64,000 bases of DNA from Paracoccus sigandri (GTDB lineage: Bacteria > Pseudomonadota > Alphaproteobacteria > Rhodobacterales > Rhodobacteraceae): NCBI RefSeq assembly GCF_003709565.1, contig NZ_QNRC01000002.1, positions 124,001 to 188,000 of the forward strand. The letters run 5' to 3'. The position numbers were made by a program, and so were the translations under genes. The notes under the pieces are model-generated. The model ran no database searches, was not told the origin of the DNA, and was given only the letters and a program-made list of their open reading frames with translations. How positions within the stretch are numbered: the first letter of the stretch is position 1; every line of letters starts with the position of its first letter. Of this stretch, positions 8,132 to 16,254 are shown piece by piece.

Positions 8132-9457
8132 TCAGCCGCGGGCGCGCACGACCTGCAGAAGCGGCATCACCTCGGACATGTCGGGCCCGTGGGCCTGGCC
8201 GGTCAGCGCCTTGCGCAGCGGCATGAACAGGCCCTTGCCCTTGCGGCCGGTCTGCGCCTTGACCTCGGCGGTCCATTCGCCCCAGGTCGCGTCCGTATAG
8301 GGCGGCGGCGGCAGCAGGCGCAGCGCCTCGGCGACGAAAGCGGCATCCTCGGGGTCGATCTGCGGCTCGGCGCCGTCATGGAAGATGCGCCACCAATCGG
8401 CCAGGTCCTCCAGCCGGGTGATGTTCTGCGAGGCCACGCGCCAGAAACGCTCGGCCAGGTCGGCGGGCACGCCAAGCGCGGCGATGCGGTCGCGCACCGC
8501 CTCGAAGGGCAGCGACTGGTTCAATTCGCGGGTCAGCGGCCACAGGTCCTCGGCATCGAATTTCGTGGGCGAGGCGCCGAAATGCGACAGGTCGAACCCC
8601 GCGGCCAGCTCGTCCAGGCTGGTCTTCAGCGCGACCGGCTGGCTGGAGCCGAGATGCGCCATCATCGACAGCAGCGCCTCGGGCGCGACGCCCGCCTCAC
8701 GCAGGTCGCGGATCGACAGCGCGCCAAGACGCTTGGACAGTTCCTCGCCCTTCGCGCCGGTCAGCAGGCTGTGATGGGCGAAGGCCGGCGGCGTGCCGCC
8801 AAGCGCGCGGATGATCTGGATCTGCGTCGCGGTATTGGTGACATGATCGGCCCCCCGCACGATATCGGTCACGCCCATGTCGGTATCGTCGACGGAGGAC
8901 GCGAAGGTATACAGCACCTGCCCGTCGGCGCGGATCAGCACCGGGTCCGACACGCTGGCCGCGTCGATGGAAATATCGCCCAGGATGCCGTCGGTCCATT
9001 CGATGCGCTCGTGATCCAGCCGGAAGCGCCAATAGCCCTCGCGCCCCTCAGCCCGCAGCTTCTGCTTCTCGGCCTCGGACAGGTTCAGGCCGGTGCGGTC
9101 ATAGACCGGCGGGCGGCCCATGTTCAGCTGCTTCTTGCGCTTCAGGTCCAGTTCGGTCGGGGTCTCGAAGACCTCATACAGCCGGCCCGCGCCGCGCAGC
9201 CCGTCGGCGGCCTCGGCATAGCGGTCCAGGCGCAGCGACTGGCGCTCGACCCGGTCCCAATGCAGGCCCAGCCAGTCCAGGTCGCGCTTGATGCCGTCGG
9301 CATATTCCTCCTTCGAGCGCTCGCGGTCGGTATCGTCCAGGCGCAGGATGAAACTGCCGCCCGCCTTGCGCGCGATCAGATAGTTGAACAGCGCGGTGCG
9401 CAGGTTGCCGACATGGATGTGGCCGGTGGGCGACGGTGCGAAGCGGGTGATGGTCAT
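8132..9457 (-). CDS. gltX: glutamate--tRNA ligase
   Basis: A 441-residue class I aminoacyl-tRNA synthetase. The nucleotide-binding HIGH equivalent is HIHVGN (13-18) after RFAPSPTG, followed by RLDDTDRERSKEEY. The KMSKS equivalent is ELSKRLG near residue 240. The C-terminal half is an all-helical anticodon-binding domain. Many Rhodobacteraceae carry two gltX copies, one of which may mischarge tRNA-Gln for amidation; a second copy lies outside this window if present, so the exact tRNA specificity is not decided. The start has a strong AGGAGA site (AACAGGAGACGTCCC-ATG). Confidence 0.94.
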   Translation of the reverse strand: MTITRFAPSPTGHIHVGNLRTALFNYLIARKAGGSFILRLDDTDRERSKEEYADGIKRDLDWLGLHWDRVERQSLRLDRYAEAADGLRGAGRLYEVFETPTELDLKRKKQLNMGRPPVYDRTGLNLSEAEKQKLRAEGREGYWRFRLDHERIEWTDGILGDISIDAASVSDPVLIRADGQVLYTFASSVDDTDMGVTDIVRGADHVTNTATQIQIIRALGGTPPAFAHHSLLTGAKGEELSKRLGALSIRDLREAGVAPEALLSMMAHLGSSQPVALKTSLDELAAGFDLSHFGASPTKFDAEDLWPLTRELNQSLPFEAVRDRIAALGVPADLAERFWRVASQNITRLEDLADWWRIFHDGAEPQIDPEDAAFVAEALRLLPPPPYTDATWGEWTAEVKAQTGRKGKGLFMPLRKALTGQAHGPDMSEVMPLLQVVRARG

Positions 9458-9537
9458 GGGACGTCTCCTGTTGAGGCTGCTCTTTCACAGACGGCGGATT
9501 TTGTCCATATGAGGGGCGGATGACGCAGGAGGCGCGG

Positions 9538-9945
9538 ATGAGTGACTGGAACGGCCTGACGGCCCCCGATGCGGCCGAGATGGAGGCGATGGCGCGCGCC
9601 GCGCTGCAGGCGCTGCCGCCCGAATTCGCCGGTCATGCCGCCGACGTGGCGATCCGCGTGGCCGAATTCGCCCCCGAGGAGGTGCTGGACGAATTGCAGA
9701 TCGACGACCCGTTCGAGCTGACCGGCCTCTATGACGGCATCCCCGTGACCGAGAAATCGGTGCTGGACCAGCCGGGCGGCCCCGATATCGTCTGGCTCTA
9801 TCGCCGGCCGCTGCTGGACGAATGGGCCTCGCGCGGGGACGTGACGCTGGGGGAGCTGGTCGGCCATGTCGTCACCCACGAGCTGGCGCATCACTTCGGC
9901 TGGTCGGACGACGACATCGCCACCATCGACCGGTGGTGGGAATGA
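9538..9945 (+). CDS. small zinc metallopeptidase, zincin-like family
   Basis: A 135-residue protein of the possible-zincin metallopeptidase family (DUF1025-like). The zinc motif HELAHHFG supplies H114, E115 and H118 near the C-terminus. The start at MSDWNGLTAPD is chosen because AGGAGG lies upstream at the right spacing; an in-frame ATG six codons earlier has a poorer site. The stop overlaps the start of the following kinase gene as ATGA. Substrate unknown; the family is widespread in Actinobacteria and Alphaproteobacteria. Confidence 0.85.
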   Translation: MSDWNGLTAPDAAEMEAMARAALQALPPEFAGHAADVAIRVAEFAPEEVLDELQIDDPFELTGLYDGIPVTEKSVLDQPGGPDIVWLYRRPLLDEWASRGDVTLGELVGHVVTHELAHHFGWSDDDIATIDRWWE

Positions 9946-10892
9946 GCCAGGACCCGATCCTGACCGTCACGCTGAACCCGGCGCTGGACCTGTCGACCTC
10001 GGCCGACGAGGTGCGCCCGGACCTGAAGCTGCGCTGCGACAAGCCGGTGGTCGATCCGGGCGGCGGCGGCATCAATGTCAGCCGGGCGATCAAGGTCATG
10101 GGCGGGCAGTCCACCGCCATGGTCGCGCTTGGCGGCGCCACCGGGCAGCGCATCGCGGAACTGCTGAAGGCCGACGGGCTGTCGCTGGTCCGGCTGACCG
10201 CGCCGGGCGAGACGCGGCAGTCGCTGGCGGTGAACGACCGCGCGACCGGCGGGCAATACCGTTTCGTGCTGCCGGGGCCGGAATGGCACCGCGCCCATGT
10301 CGCCGACATGACCTCGGCCATCGCCGAGGGCGCGCGGGCGGGCGGCTGGGTGGTCGTGTCGGGATCGAACCCGCCGGGCGTGCCGGACGGGTTCGAGCAG
10401 ATGCTGACCGTGCGGCTGAAGGACAGCGCCGCGAAGCTGGTCGTCGACACCTCGGGCGAGGCGCTGCGGGTGCTGGCGGGGTCATCGACCCCGGTCGACG
10501 TGCTGCGCATGGACAGCCACGAGGCCGAGGGGCTGGCCGGCCGCCCCCTGCCGCTGCGCAGCGACAGCGCGGGCTTCGCGGCGGGGCTGGTGCGCGACGG
10601 CGCGGCGCGTTCGGTGATCGTGGCGCGGGGCGCGGACGGGTCGGTCATCGCCGGGCCGGACGGCGCCTGGCACGCCGAGGCGACGCCGGTGCAGGTGGTC
10701 AGCGCGGTCGGCGCGGGCGACAGTTTCGTGGCGGGCTTCGTGCTGGCCTCGGCCCGCGGCTGGCGCGTGGAGGAAGCCCTGGCGCTTGGCGCGGCGGCGG
10801 CCTCGGCGGCGGTGATGACCCCCGCGACCGAGCTGTGCCATGCCGATGACGTGGAACGCTTCTATGCCGGCCGCGTCGTCAGCCGGCTTTGA
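9942..10892 (+). CDS. PfkB-family hexose kinase, 6-phosphofructokinase 2 / 1-phosphofructokinase type
   Basis: A 316-residue ribokinase-fold sugar kinase. The N-terminal part (LTVTLNPALDLSTSADEV, LRCDKPVVDPGGGGINVSRA) closely resembles E. coli PfkB, and the C-terminal AVGAGDSFVAGFVLA is the PfkB signature with the catalytic aspartate. Known members phosphorylate fructose 6-phosphate, fructose 1-phosphate or tagatose 6-phosphate. No fructose PTS gene is nearby, so 6-phosphofructokinase 2 activity is my preferred reading. It overlaps the preceding protease gene by four bases, so the two form an operon whose logic is not obvious. Confidence 0.85.
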   Translation: MSQDPILTVTLNPALDLSTSADEVRPDLKLRCDKPVVDPGGGGINVSRAIKVMGGQSTAMVALGGATGQRIAELLKADGLSLVRLTAPGETRQSLAVNDRATGGQYRFVLPGPEWHRAHVADMTSAIAEGARAGGWVVVSGSNPPGVPDGFEQMLTVRLKDSAAKLVVDTSGEALRVLAGSSTPVDVLRMDSHEAEGLAGRPLPLRSDSAGFAAGLVRDGAARSVIVARGADGSVIAGPDGAWHAEATPVQVVSAVGAGDSFVAGFVLASARGWRVEEALALGAAAASAAVMTPATELCHADDVERFYAGRVVSRL

Positions 10893-10931
10893 GAAGCCCC
10901 CCGCACAGCATAGCGCGGCGCGGAAACGCAA

Positions 10932-10954
10932 AGGCCGCCCCGGAAGGGCGGCCT
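10932..10954 (-). terminator. hairpin terminator after the DUF6280 gene
   Basis: A perfect 9-base-pair stem (AGGCCGCCC/GGGCGGCCT) with loop CGGAA. On the minus strand it is followed by TTGCGTTT, a weak T-run. It sits 30 bases past the minus-strand stop and also 39 bases past the stop of the kinase gene on the plus strand, so it may serve both. Confidence 0.65.
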
Positions 10955-10984
10955 GCGGGGCCTGGTTGGTCAAGTGACGTGCGG

Positions 10985-11308
10985 TCAGGCCGCTTCGGCC
11001 TCGGCCTCGGCGGCCATGCGGCGCTCGCTCTCCTCGCGCGACAGCGCGACCGAGGTGCGCACGCCCTTCGAGACGAATTCCATCAGCCCCTTCACCACGC
11101 GTTCGTTCGGGTCGATCCCGGCGCAGCTCAGCACCTCGCGCCCGTCGCGCGACCGCGCCCAACGCGCGATCTGCTCGGGGCCGTTGCCATATTTCTTGTC
11201 ATCGGCAATGGCGTCGTCCAATGCCGCCAGCACCACGGCCGCGAAAAGCTTGCGGGCACGCTGGCCTTGTTCAAAATTGAATGCAGAGCCGTCAACAAAA
11301 TCGCGCAT
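10985..11308 (-). CDS. DUF6280 family protein
   Basis: A 107-residue soluble protein starting MRDFVDGSAFNFEQGQRARK, with the segment KKYGNGPEQIARWARSRDGREVL and a C-terminal alanine/glutamate-rich tail. I recognise it as the small Rhodobacteraceae family DUF6280, which has no assigned function. The start is preceded by AGGACGA. It is divergent from efp, separated by a long intergenic region. Confidence 0.8.
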   Translation of the reverse strand: MRDFVDGSAFNFEQGQRARKLFAAVVLAALDDAIADDKKYGNGPEQIARWARSRDGREVLSCAGIDPNERVVKGLMEFVSKGVRTSVALSREESERRMAAEAEAEAA

Positions 11309-11667
11309 ATCGTTCGTCCTGGTTCAGTTCCCGCAGGCAGACACGGGAAAAGCGGGAAGACTTGACGCCAACCCTTCGTTATTCATTCCGTTTCTTCGAC
11401 GGTGCCGCCTGCAATAGCCGTGACGGCGCCGATTCGGTATTCCCTGTCTCGCATGGCTGTCATGCATTACCTGCATGTCATGCAAAAATCAGGTGAAATC
11501 TGCCATACCCACGTCACTTCGGCAAAGCTCCGCCCCCGGGTCCTGCCTTGACAACGCCGCAATTCCGTATTGGTTGCCAGACATCGCAGGCCCCGATATA
11601 GGGGCGCGGCAGCGCCGTTCAACCGTTCGGACGGCGACATTCCCATATCATTTCCAAGGTCCGTCCC
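11309..11667. other. 359-base divergent intergenic region before efp
   Basis: Holds the promoters of the DUF6280 gene (minus) and efp (plus). On the plus strand TTGACA begins at about 11550, followed about 40 bases on by GATATA in a GC-rich setting; this is not at normal spacing, so the efp promoter is not assigned. A nine-base direct repeat TGTCATGCA occurs at 11458-11466 and 11476-11484, with the second copy inside GCATG-T-CATGC. No gene is visible. Confidence 0.5.
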
Positions 11668-12231
11668 ATGCCCAAGATCAACGGCAACGAAATCCGCCCC
11701 GGCAATGTGCTGGAGCATGACGGAGGCCTCTGGGCCGCCGTGAAGGTCAGCCACGTCAAGCCCGGCAAGGGCGGCGCCTTCGCCCAGGTCGAGCTGAAGA
11801 ACCTCCGCGACGGCCGCAAGCTGAACGAGCGTTTCCGCAGCGAAGACAAGGTGGAACGCGTGCGCCTGGACCAGAAGGACCAGCAATTCCTGTATGAAAC
11901 CGACGGCAAGCTGGTCTTCATGGACAGCGAGACCTTCGAGCAGACCGAGCTTGACGCCGAGCTGCTGGGCGACCGCCGCCCCTTCCTGCAGGACGGCATG
12001 ACCGCCACCATCGAATATTACGGCGAGGAAGCCCTGTCGGTCGCCCTGCCCCAGAAAGTGACCTGCACCGTCGCCGAGACCGAGCCGGTGGTGAAGGGCC
12101 AGACCGCCGCCAACAGCTACAAGCCGGCGATCCTCGACAATGGCGTGCGCATCATGATCCCGCCCTTCGTCGGCGAGGGCGAGGCCATCGTGGTCAATAC
12201 CGAACTGTTCGAATACAGCGAACGCGCCTGA
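11668..12231 (+). CDS. efp: elongation factor P
   Basis: A 187-residue three-domain beta-barrel protein that relieves ribosome stalling at polyproline. The modifiable lysine is K34 in the loop VKPGKGGAF. The OB-fold domains follow, and the C-terminus ([30 protein letters not shown]) is canonical. No epmA or epmB modification gene is nearby. A GC-rich hairpin with a T-rich tail follows the gene. Confidence 0.97.
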   Translation: MPKINGNEIRPGNVLEHDGGLWAAVKVSHVKPGKGGAFAQVELKNLRDGRKLNERFRSEDKVERVRLDQKDQQFLYETDGKLVFMDSETFEQTELDAELLGDRRPFLQDGMTATIEYYGEEALSVALPQKVTCTVAETEPVVKGQTAANSYKPAILDNGVRIMIPPFVGEGEAIVVNTELFEYSERA

Positions 12232-12263
12232 TCCGGCATCTGCCCCGATCACATTGATTTGAA

Positions 12264-12288
12264 ACGCCCCGGCCCCGCGCCGGGGCGT
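12264..12288 (+). terminator. rho-independent terminator after efp (probably bidirectional)
   Basis: A 10-base-pair stem ACGCCCCGGC/GCCGGGGCGT with loop CCCGC, followed by TCTTT on the plus strand. On the opposite strand it ends in TTTCAAATC. It lies between the convergent genes efp and dinB, so it can end both transcripts. Confidence 0.85.
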
Positions 12289-12291
12289 CTT

Positions 12292-13437
12292 TCACCTGTG
12301 GCGCGGGCTCGGGTCCAGCCCGTCGTCCCCGAACAGCTCCAGCTGGCCGTCGGGCGGCGCCTCGTCATGGTCGAAGCCGGACAGGGTGATCCCCAGCAGG
12401 CGCACGCCGCGCGGGTCGGGCAGGACGGTATCGGCCAGCTCGCAGGCCAGCGCCAGCATCTCGGCTTCGCAATCCACCATGCGCGGCAGCGTCCGGGCGC
12501 GGGTGATCTGCTGGAAATCGGAGAACTTCACCTTCAGCGTCACCGTCCGGCCGCGCAATTCGTGCCGCGCGACATGGCGCCAGACCTTCTCGGCCAGCGG
12601 GGCCAGCGCCTCATGCGCCTGACCCAGGGTCATCAGGTCGGTGAAATAGGTGTTCTCGGCCCCGACCGACTTGCGGATCCGGTCCGGCCGCACCTGCCGG
12701 TGGTCGATCCCGCGCGAGATGTTCCAGTAATACCGCCCCGACTTGCCGAAGCGGCGGGTCAGGAACTCCAGCTCCTGCGCGCGCAGGTCGGCGCCGGTAT
12801 GGATGCCCATCGCGTTCATCTTGCGCGCCGTGGCCGGGCCGATGCCGTGGAACTTGCCGACCGGCAGGCTCAGCACGAAATCCGGGCCGCGCTCGGGGGT
12901 GATGACGCACAGCCCGTCGGGCTTGTTCTGGTCCGAGGCCAGCTTGGCCAGGAACTTGTTGTAGCTGACCCCGGCGCTGGCGGTCAGCTGCGTCGCCTCG
13001 CGGATGCGGGCGCGGATCTCCTTCGCGACCTGGGTGGCGGTCTGGCCGGGCCACAGGTGGTCGGTCACGTCCAGATAGGCCTCGTCCAGCGACAGCGGCT
13101 CGACCAGCGGAGTATAGTCGGCGAAGATGTCGCGGATCTGGGCACTGACCGCGCGATAGACATCGAAGCGGTGGCGCACGAAGATCAGGTCCGGGCACAG
13201 CCGCCGTGCCGTGACCGAGGGCATGGCCGAGCGCACCCCGAAGGCCCGCGCCTCGTAGCTGGCCGCCGCGACCACGCCGCGCAGCGAGGCCCCGCCCACC
13301 GCCACCGGCTTGCCGCGCAGCTGGGGATCGTCGCGCTGCTCGACCGAGGCATAGAAGGCATCCATGTCGATATGGATGATCCTGCGCGGCGCCGACCCGT
13401 CGGCCGCGTCCGGGGGCGTATCCGCCCCGCCGGTCAT
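12292..13437 (-). CDS. dinB: DNA polymerase IV (Y-family)
   Basis: A 381-residue translesion polymerase. The catalytic carboxylates are visible in IIHIDMDAFYASVEQRD (D24 by count) and in EPLSLDEAYLDVT near residue 115. The little-finger region ends in a LLGITLSGFD segment, and the C-terminus EDGLD/FGDDGL-like tail (QLELFGDD) resembles a beta-clamp binding motif. The start at MTGGADTPPD lies 13 bases after the ygfZ stop; a longer frame would overlap ygfZ. It is presumably transcribed with ygfZ. Confidence 0.93.
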   Translation of the reverse strand: MTGGADTPPDAADGSAPRRIIHIDMDAFYASVEQRDDPQLRGKPVAVGGASLRGVVAAASYEARAFGVRSAMPSVTARRLCPDLIFVRHRFDVYRAVSAQIRDIFADYTPLVEPLSLDEAYLDVTDHLWPGQTATQVAKEIRARIREATQLTASAGVSYNKFLAKLASDQNKPDGLCVITPERGPDFVLSLPVGKFHGIGPATARKMNAMGIHTGADLRAQELEFLTRRFGKSGRYYWNISRGIDHRQVRPDRIRKSVGAENTYFTDLMTLGQAHEALAPLAEKVWRHVARHELRGRTVTLKVKFSDFQQITRARTLPRMVDCEAEMLALACELADTVLPDPRGVRLLGITLSGFDHDEAPPDGQLELFGDDGLDPSPRHR

Positions 13438-13450
13438 TCGGCCCGGCTTG

Positions 13451-14170
13451 TCATTCGGCGGAAAGGCGGGCCTCGCCGGCCTCCATCCCCTCGCCCAGCC
13501 GGTCGAAGCGGACATGGGCGATGGCACGGCCGCCCGACCGGGTGAACAGCGTGCCGACCTCGCGCCCCTCGCGCAGGATCTTCGTGCCGACCGGCGCCGC
13601 GCCCTCGATGCGCAGCGTCGTCAGCCCCTTGCGCAGTTCGGTCTTGTGCTTCATCCGCGCGGTGACCTCCTGCCCGACATAGCAGCCCTTGCGGAAATCG
13701 ACGCCATGCAGGCGCTCGAACCCGGCTTCCAGGATGAAGGTCTCGTTGGGGATCAGCTCGACCAGCGTTTCCGGGATGCAATGGGCCACGCGGATCGCGT
13801 CCCAGTCGCTGCCGTCATCGCCGCCCTTGCCATAGAGCCGCCAGCCGAGCGCCTCGTGCCGCGGATCGGCGATGGCGCCCTCGGGGGCCGGGCTGGTGCC
13901 GCGGGCGACGGCCATCTCGACGGGTTCCAGCGCCACCTTCGAGCGCAGCCTGTACATGCCCAGCCGCCGCATCAGGTCCCCGGCCAGATCCGCATGGACA
14001 TCCAGCAGCAGCGCGTCGCCCCGCGGAATGATCAGGAAATCGGCCAGGTATTTCCCCTGCGGCGTCAGCAGCGCCGCCCAGCAGGGGGCGCGGCGGACGT
14101 CATTCGTCACCAACCCCTGCAGGAATTCCAGGCGATCCTCGCCGGTGACGCGGATGATCTGGCGGCTCAT
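13451..14170 (-). CDS. ygfZ: folate-binding protein YgfZ (Fe-S cluster / tRNA modification)
   Basis: A 239-residue GcvT-like protein. The defining motif K-G-C-Y-x-G-Q-E is present as KGCYVGQE (K161-E168, with C163). Family members bind tetrahydrofolate and help maintain certain iron-sulfur enzymes, such as the MiaB tRNA methylthiotransferase. Its ATG overlaps the stop of the upstream ABC exporter gene by four bases. Confidence 0.92.
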   Translation of the reverse strand: MSRQIIRVTGEDRLEFLQGLVTNDVRRAPCWAALLTPQGKYLADFLIIPRGDALLLDVHADLAGDLMRRLGMYRLRSKVALEPVEMAVARGTSPAPEGAIADPRHEALGWRLYGKGGDDGSDWDAIRVAHCIPETLVELIPNETFILEAGFERLHGVDFRKGCYVGQEVTARMKHKTELRKGLTTLRIEGAAPVGTKILREGREVGTLFTRSGGRAIAHVRFDRLGEGMEAGEARLSAE

Positions 14171-15921
14171 GTGTCCTCTCCGAATTGCAGCGCGACCAGG
14201 CGGGCATAGGCGCCGCCCTTCGCCATCAACTGGTCATGGCTGCCCTCTTCGACAACCCTGCCCGCCTCGATCACCACGATCTTGTCGGCATTGCGGATCG
14301 TGGACAGGCGATGCGCGATCACCAGCGTCGTGCGGCCCCGCGACAGCCGGTCCAGCGCATCCTGCACCAGCCGCTCGCTGGCGGTGTCCAGCGCGCTGGT
14401 GGCCTCGTCCAAGAGCAACACCGGCGCGTCGCGCAGGATCGCGCGGGCGATGGCCACGCGCTGGCGCTGCCCGCCCGACAGGCTGGAGCCGCGCGGCCCC
14501 ACCGGCTGGTCCAGCCCCAGGGGCTGGATGCTGGCGAATTCGGTGACATGGGCGGCGTCCAGCGCCCGCGCCAGGGCGTCCGGCCCGGCATCGGGCCGCC
14601 CCATCAGCACGTTCTCGCGCAGGGATTCGTCGAACAGCGCCGCCTCCTGCGCCACGGTGGAAAACTGGTCGCGCAGCACGCCCAGGTCATAGTCCGAAAC
14701 CGGCACGCCGCCCAGCAGGACCTGCCCGCGATCGGGATCGACCATTCGCGTCAGCAGGTTGAAGACGGTCGACTTGCCCGCCCCCGAAGGCCCGACCAGC
14801 GCGGTGGTCCGCCCGGCCTCGGCCGCGAAGGACAGGCCGTGCAGCACCGTATGGCCTTCATAGGACAGCCAGACATCCTCCAGCCGGATCGAGGTCTCCT
14901 CGGGCGGCGCCTTGCGCGGCCCCGAGCGGATCGTGGGCCGCGTATCCAGCACCTGGTAGATCCGCTCCAGGCTGGCGGCGGCGGTCTGCCAGCTGCCGGC
15001 CAGCGTGCCCAGCCGGCGCATCGGCTGGAAGGCCAGCGCCAGCGCGCTGAAGAAGGCCATGAAATCGCCGACGCTGCGCTCGCCCTCCATCACCTGCGCG
15101 CCGCCAAGCGCCAGGACCGAGACGAAGCCGATGCCGGTGACGATATCGGTCAGCGCCGGGATCACCACGCTGGTCGCGGCCACCTTCACCTCGGCCTGGC
15201 GGATGCGGTCGACGATCTCGCCGAAGCGGCGGTTCTGGACATCCTCGGCGCGGTTCAGCCGGATCGAGGCGATGCCATGCAGCACCTCGTCCAGCCGGGT
15301 GGCGCGCGCGCTGGCATTGACCCGGCTCTGGGCGACCTTGCGGCGGATGTAGCGCTGGACCAGCGCGGCAGGCGCGATCAGGATCGGCGCGCCGATCAGC
15401 GCGGCCACGGTCCAGACCGGGTCGATGGTGACGGCGACCGCGAACAGCATGAACAGGGCGATGATGTCGCGGGTCGCGCCGGTGATCAGCGTGGCCCAGA
15501 CCCCCTGCACCGCGATCGTGTCGCCCTGCACCCGCTCGATCAGCGCGCCGGGCGGGTTGTCGCGGAAGAAGCGGCCGTCCAGCAGCATGATATGGGCCAG
15601 AAGGTCGCGCTGCATCAGGGTCGAGATCCCCAGCGAGATCCGCGTCAACAGCGACCGCCCCGCCACCAGCGTCAGCGCCCGGAGCAGGAAGATGCAGAAG
15701 ATGGCGCCGCCGACCCACCAGATCGCGCCCTCCTCGCGCCCGACGAAGACCCGGTCGAAAAGCGGCTTCAGCATCCACGAGATCAGCGCCAGGGTAGAGC
15801 CTTCCAGCGTCATCAGCAGGAAGGCCACCACCATGCTGCCGCGATGCCGGCGCAGGTAATCCGTCCAGAAGCGGCGGAACAGGGACGGGGTTTCGACGGT
15901 CTGGGGCACGGCTTCCTGCAT
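14167..15921 (-). CDS. MsbA-like ABC exporter (fused permease and ATPase)
   Basis: A 584-residue half-transporter with an N-terminal six-helix domain (residues about 20-320) and a C-terminal ATPase. Walker A is GPSGAGKST, the signature is [15 protein letters not shown], Walker B is VLLLDEATSALD and the switch histidine lies in VIAHRLST. The arrangement and the DNPPGALIERVQGD-type coupling region fit lipid A/lipid exporters of the MsbA type, but multidrug export is possible. I chose MQEAVPQTVETPS as the start; longer versions run into the repeat-rich intergenic region. The ribosome-binding site is weak. Confidence 0.85.
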   Translation of the reverse strand: MQEAVPQTVETPSLFRRFWTDYLRRHRGSMVVAFLLMTLEGSTLALISWMLKPLFDRVFVGREEGAIWWVGGAIFCIFLLRALTLVAGRSLLTRISLGISTLMQRDLLAHIMLLDGRFFRDNPPGALIERVQGDTIAVQGVWATLITGATRDIIALFMLFAVAVTIDPVWTVAALIGAPILIAPAALVQRYIRRKVAQSRVNASARATRLDEVLHGIASIRLNRAEDVQNRRFGEIVDRIRQAEVKVAATSVVIPALTDIVTGIGFVSVLALGGAQVMEGERSVGDFMAFFSALALAFQPMRRLGTLAGSWQTAAASLERIYQVLDTRPTIRSGPRKAPPEETSIRLEDVWLSYEGHTVLHGLSFAAEAGRTTALVGPSGAGKSTVFNLLTRMVDPDRGQVLLGGVPVSDYDLGVLRDQFSTVAQEAALFDESLRENVLMGRPDAGPDALARALDAAHVTEFASIQPLGLDQPVGPRGSSLSGGQRQRVAIARAILRDAPVLLLDEATSALDTASERLVQDALDRLSRGRTTLVIAHRLSTIRNADKIVVIEAGRVVEEGSHDQLMAKGGAYARLVALQFGEDT

Positions 15922-16035
15922 CTGTGATCGATCGGGCAGCGCGTCGGGCCGGGCCGGGCAAGGTCCGCGCGTCCGCCACAGCATTAACCCGTCCGGCCGA
16001 CCCGGGGCAAGCCGCTGGCCGGAAAGGGGAAGAAA

Positions 16036-16096
16036 GGGGGCTCGCCGCCCCCTCTTGGCCTGCGGCCAATTCACCCCGCAGGTATTTCGAAAGGAG
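16036..16096 (+). repeat. dispersed hairpin repeat, copy A1
   Basis: Layout shared with the other copies: a G5/C5 hairpin (GGGGGCTCGCCGCCCCC), a second hairpin (TTGGCC-TGC-GGCCAA), then CACCCCGCAGGTATTTCGAAAGGAG. It forms an inverted pair with copy A2: its tail AGGTATTTCGAAAGGAGCG is matched on the other strand by AGGTATTTGGAAGGAGCG. Confidence 0.7.
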
Positions 16097-16134
16097 CGCG
16101 AGGGCCCATGCCCTCGATCGGCCCGCCCCTCGCG

Positions 16135-16188
16135 CTCCTTCCAAATACCTCGGGGGGAGCCGCGCAGCGGCGGGGGGCAGCGCCCCCC
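16135..16188 (-). repeat. dispersed hairpin repeat, copy A2
   Basis: On the minus strand: GGGGGGCGCTGCCCCCC hairpin, a short GC hairpin (CCGCTGCGCGG), then CTCCCCCCGAGGTATTTGGA and AGGAG. It has the same order and tail as copies A1, B and C. Confidence 0.7.
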
Positions 16189-16254
16189 TGCCCAGGTTGA
16201 CGCCGGGCGGGCGGCGGACTACCGATCGGCGATTGCACCCGCGAAAGTCCCGCC

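Larger units (their letters stand above)
15922..16254. other. 333-base divergent intergenic region with an inverted repeat pair
   Basis: This lies between the exporter (minus) and the aminotransferase (plus). It holds two oppositely oriented copies of the dispersed hairpin repeat (16036-16096 and 16135-16188). I could not place either promoter with confidence. No gene is visible. Confidence 0.6.

Noticed and set aside
4518-11493. TCATGCAAACATCAGG (4518) and TCATGCAAAAATCAGG (11478) as a dispersed repeat
   Set aside because: A 16-base match with one mismatch is expected several times by chance in 64 kb; there is no structure or common context.
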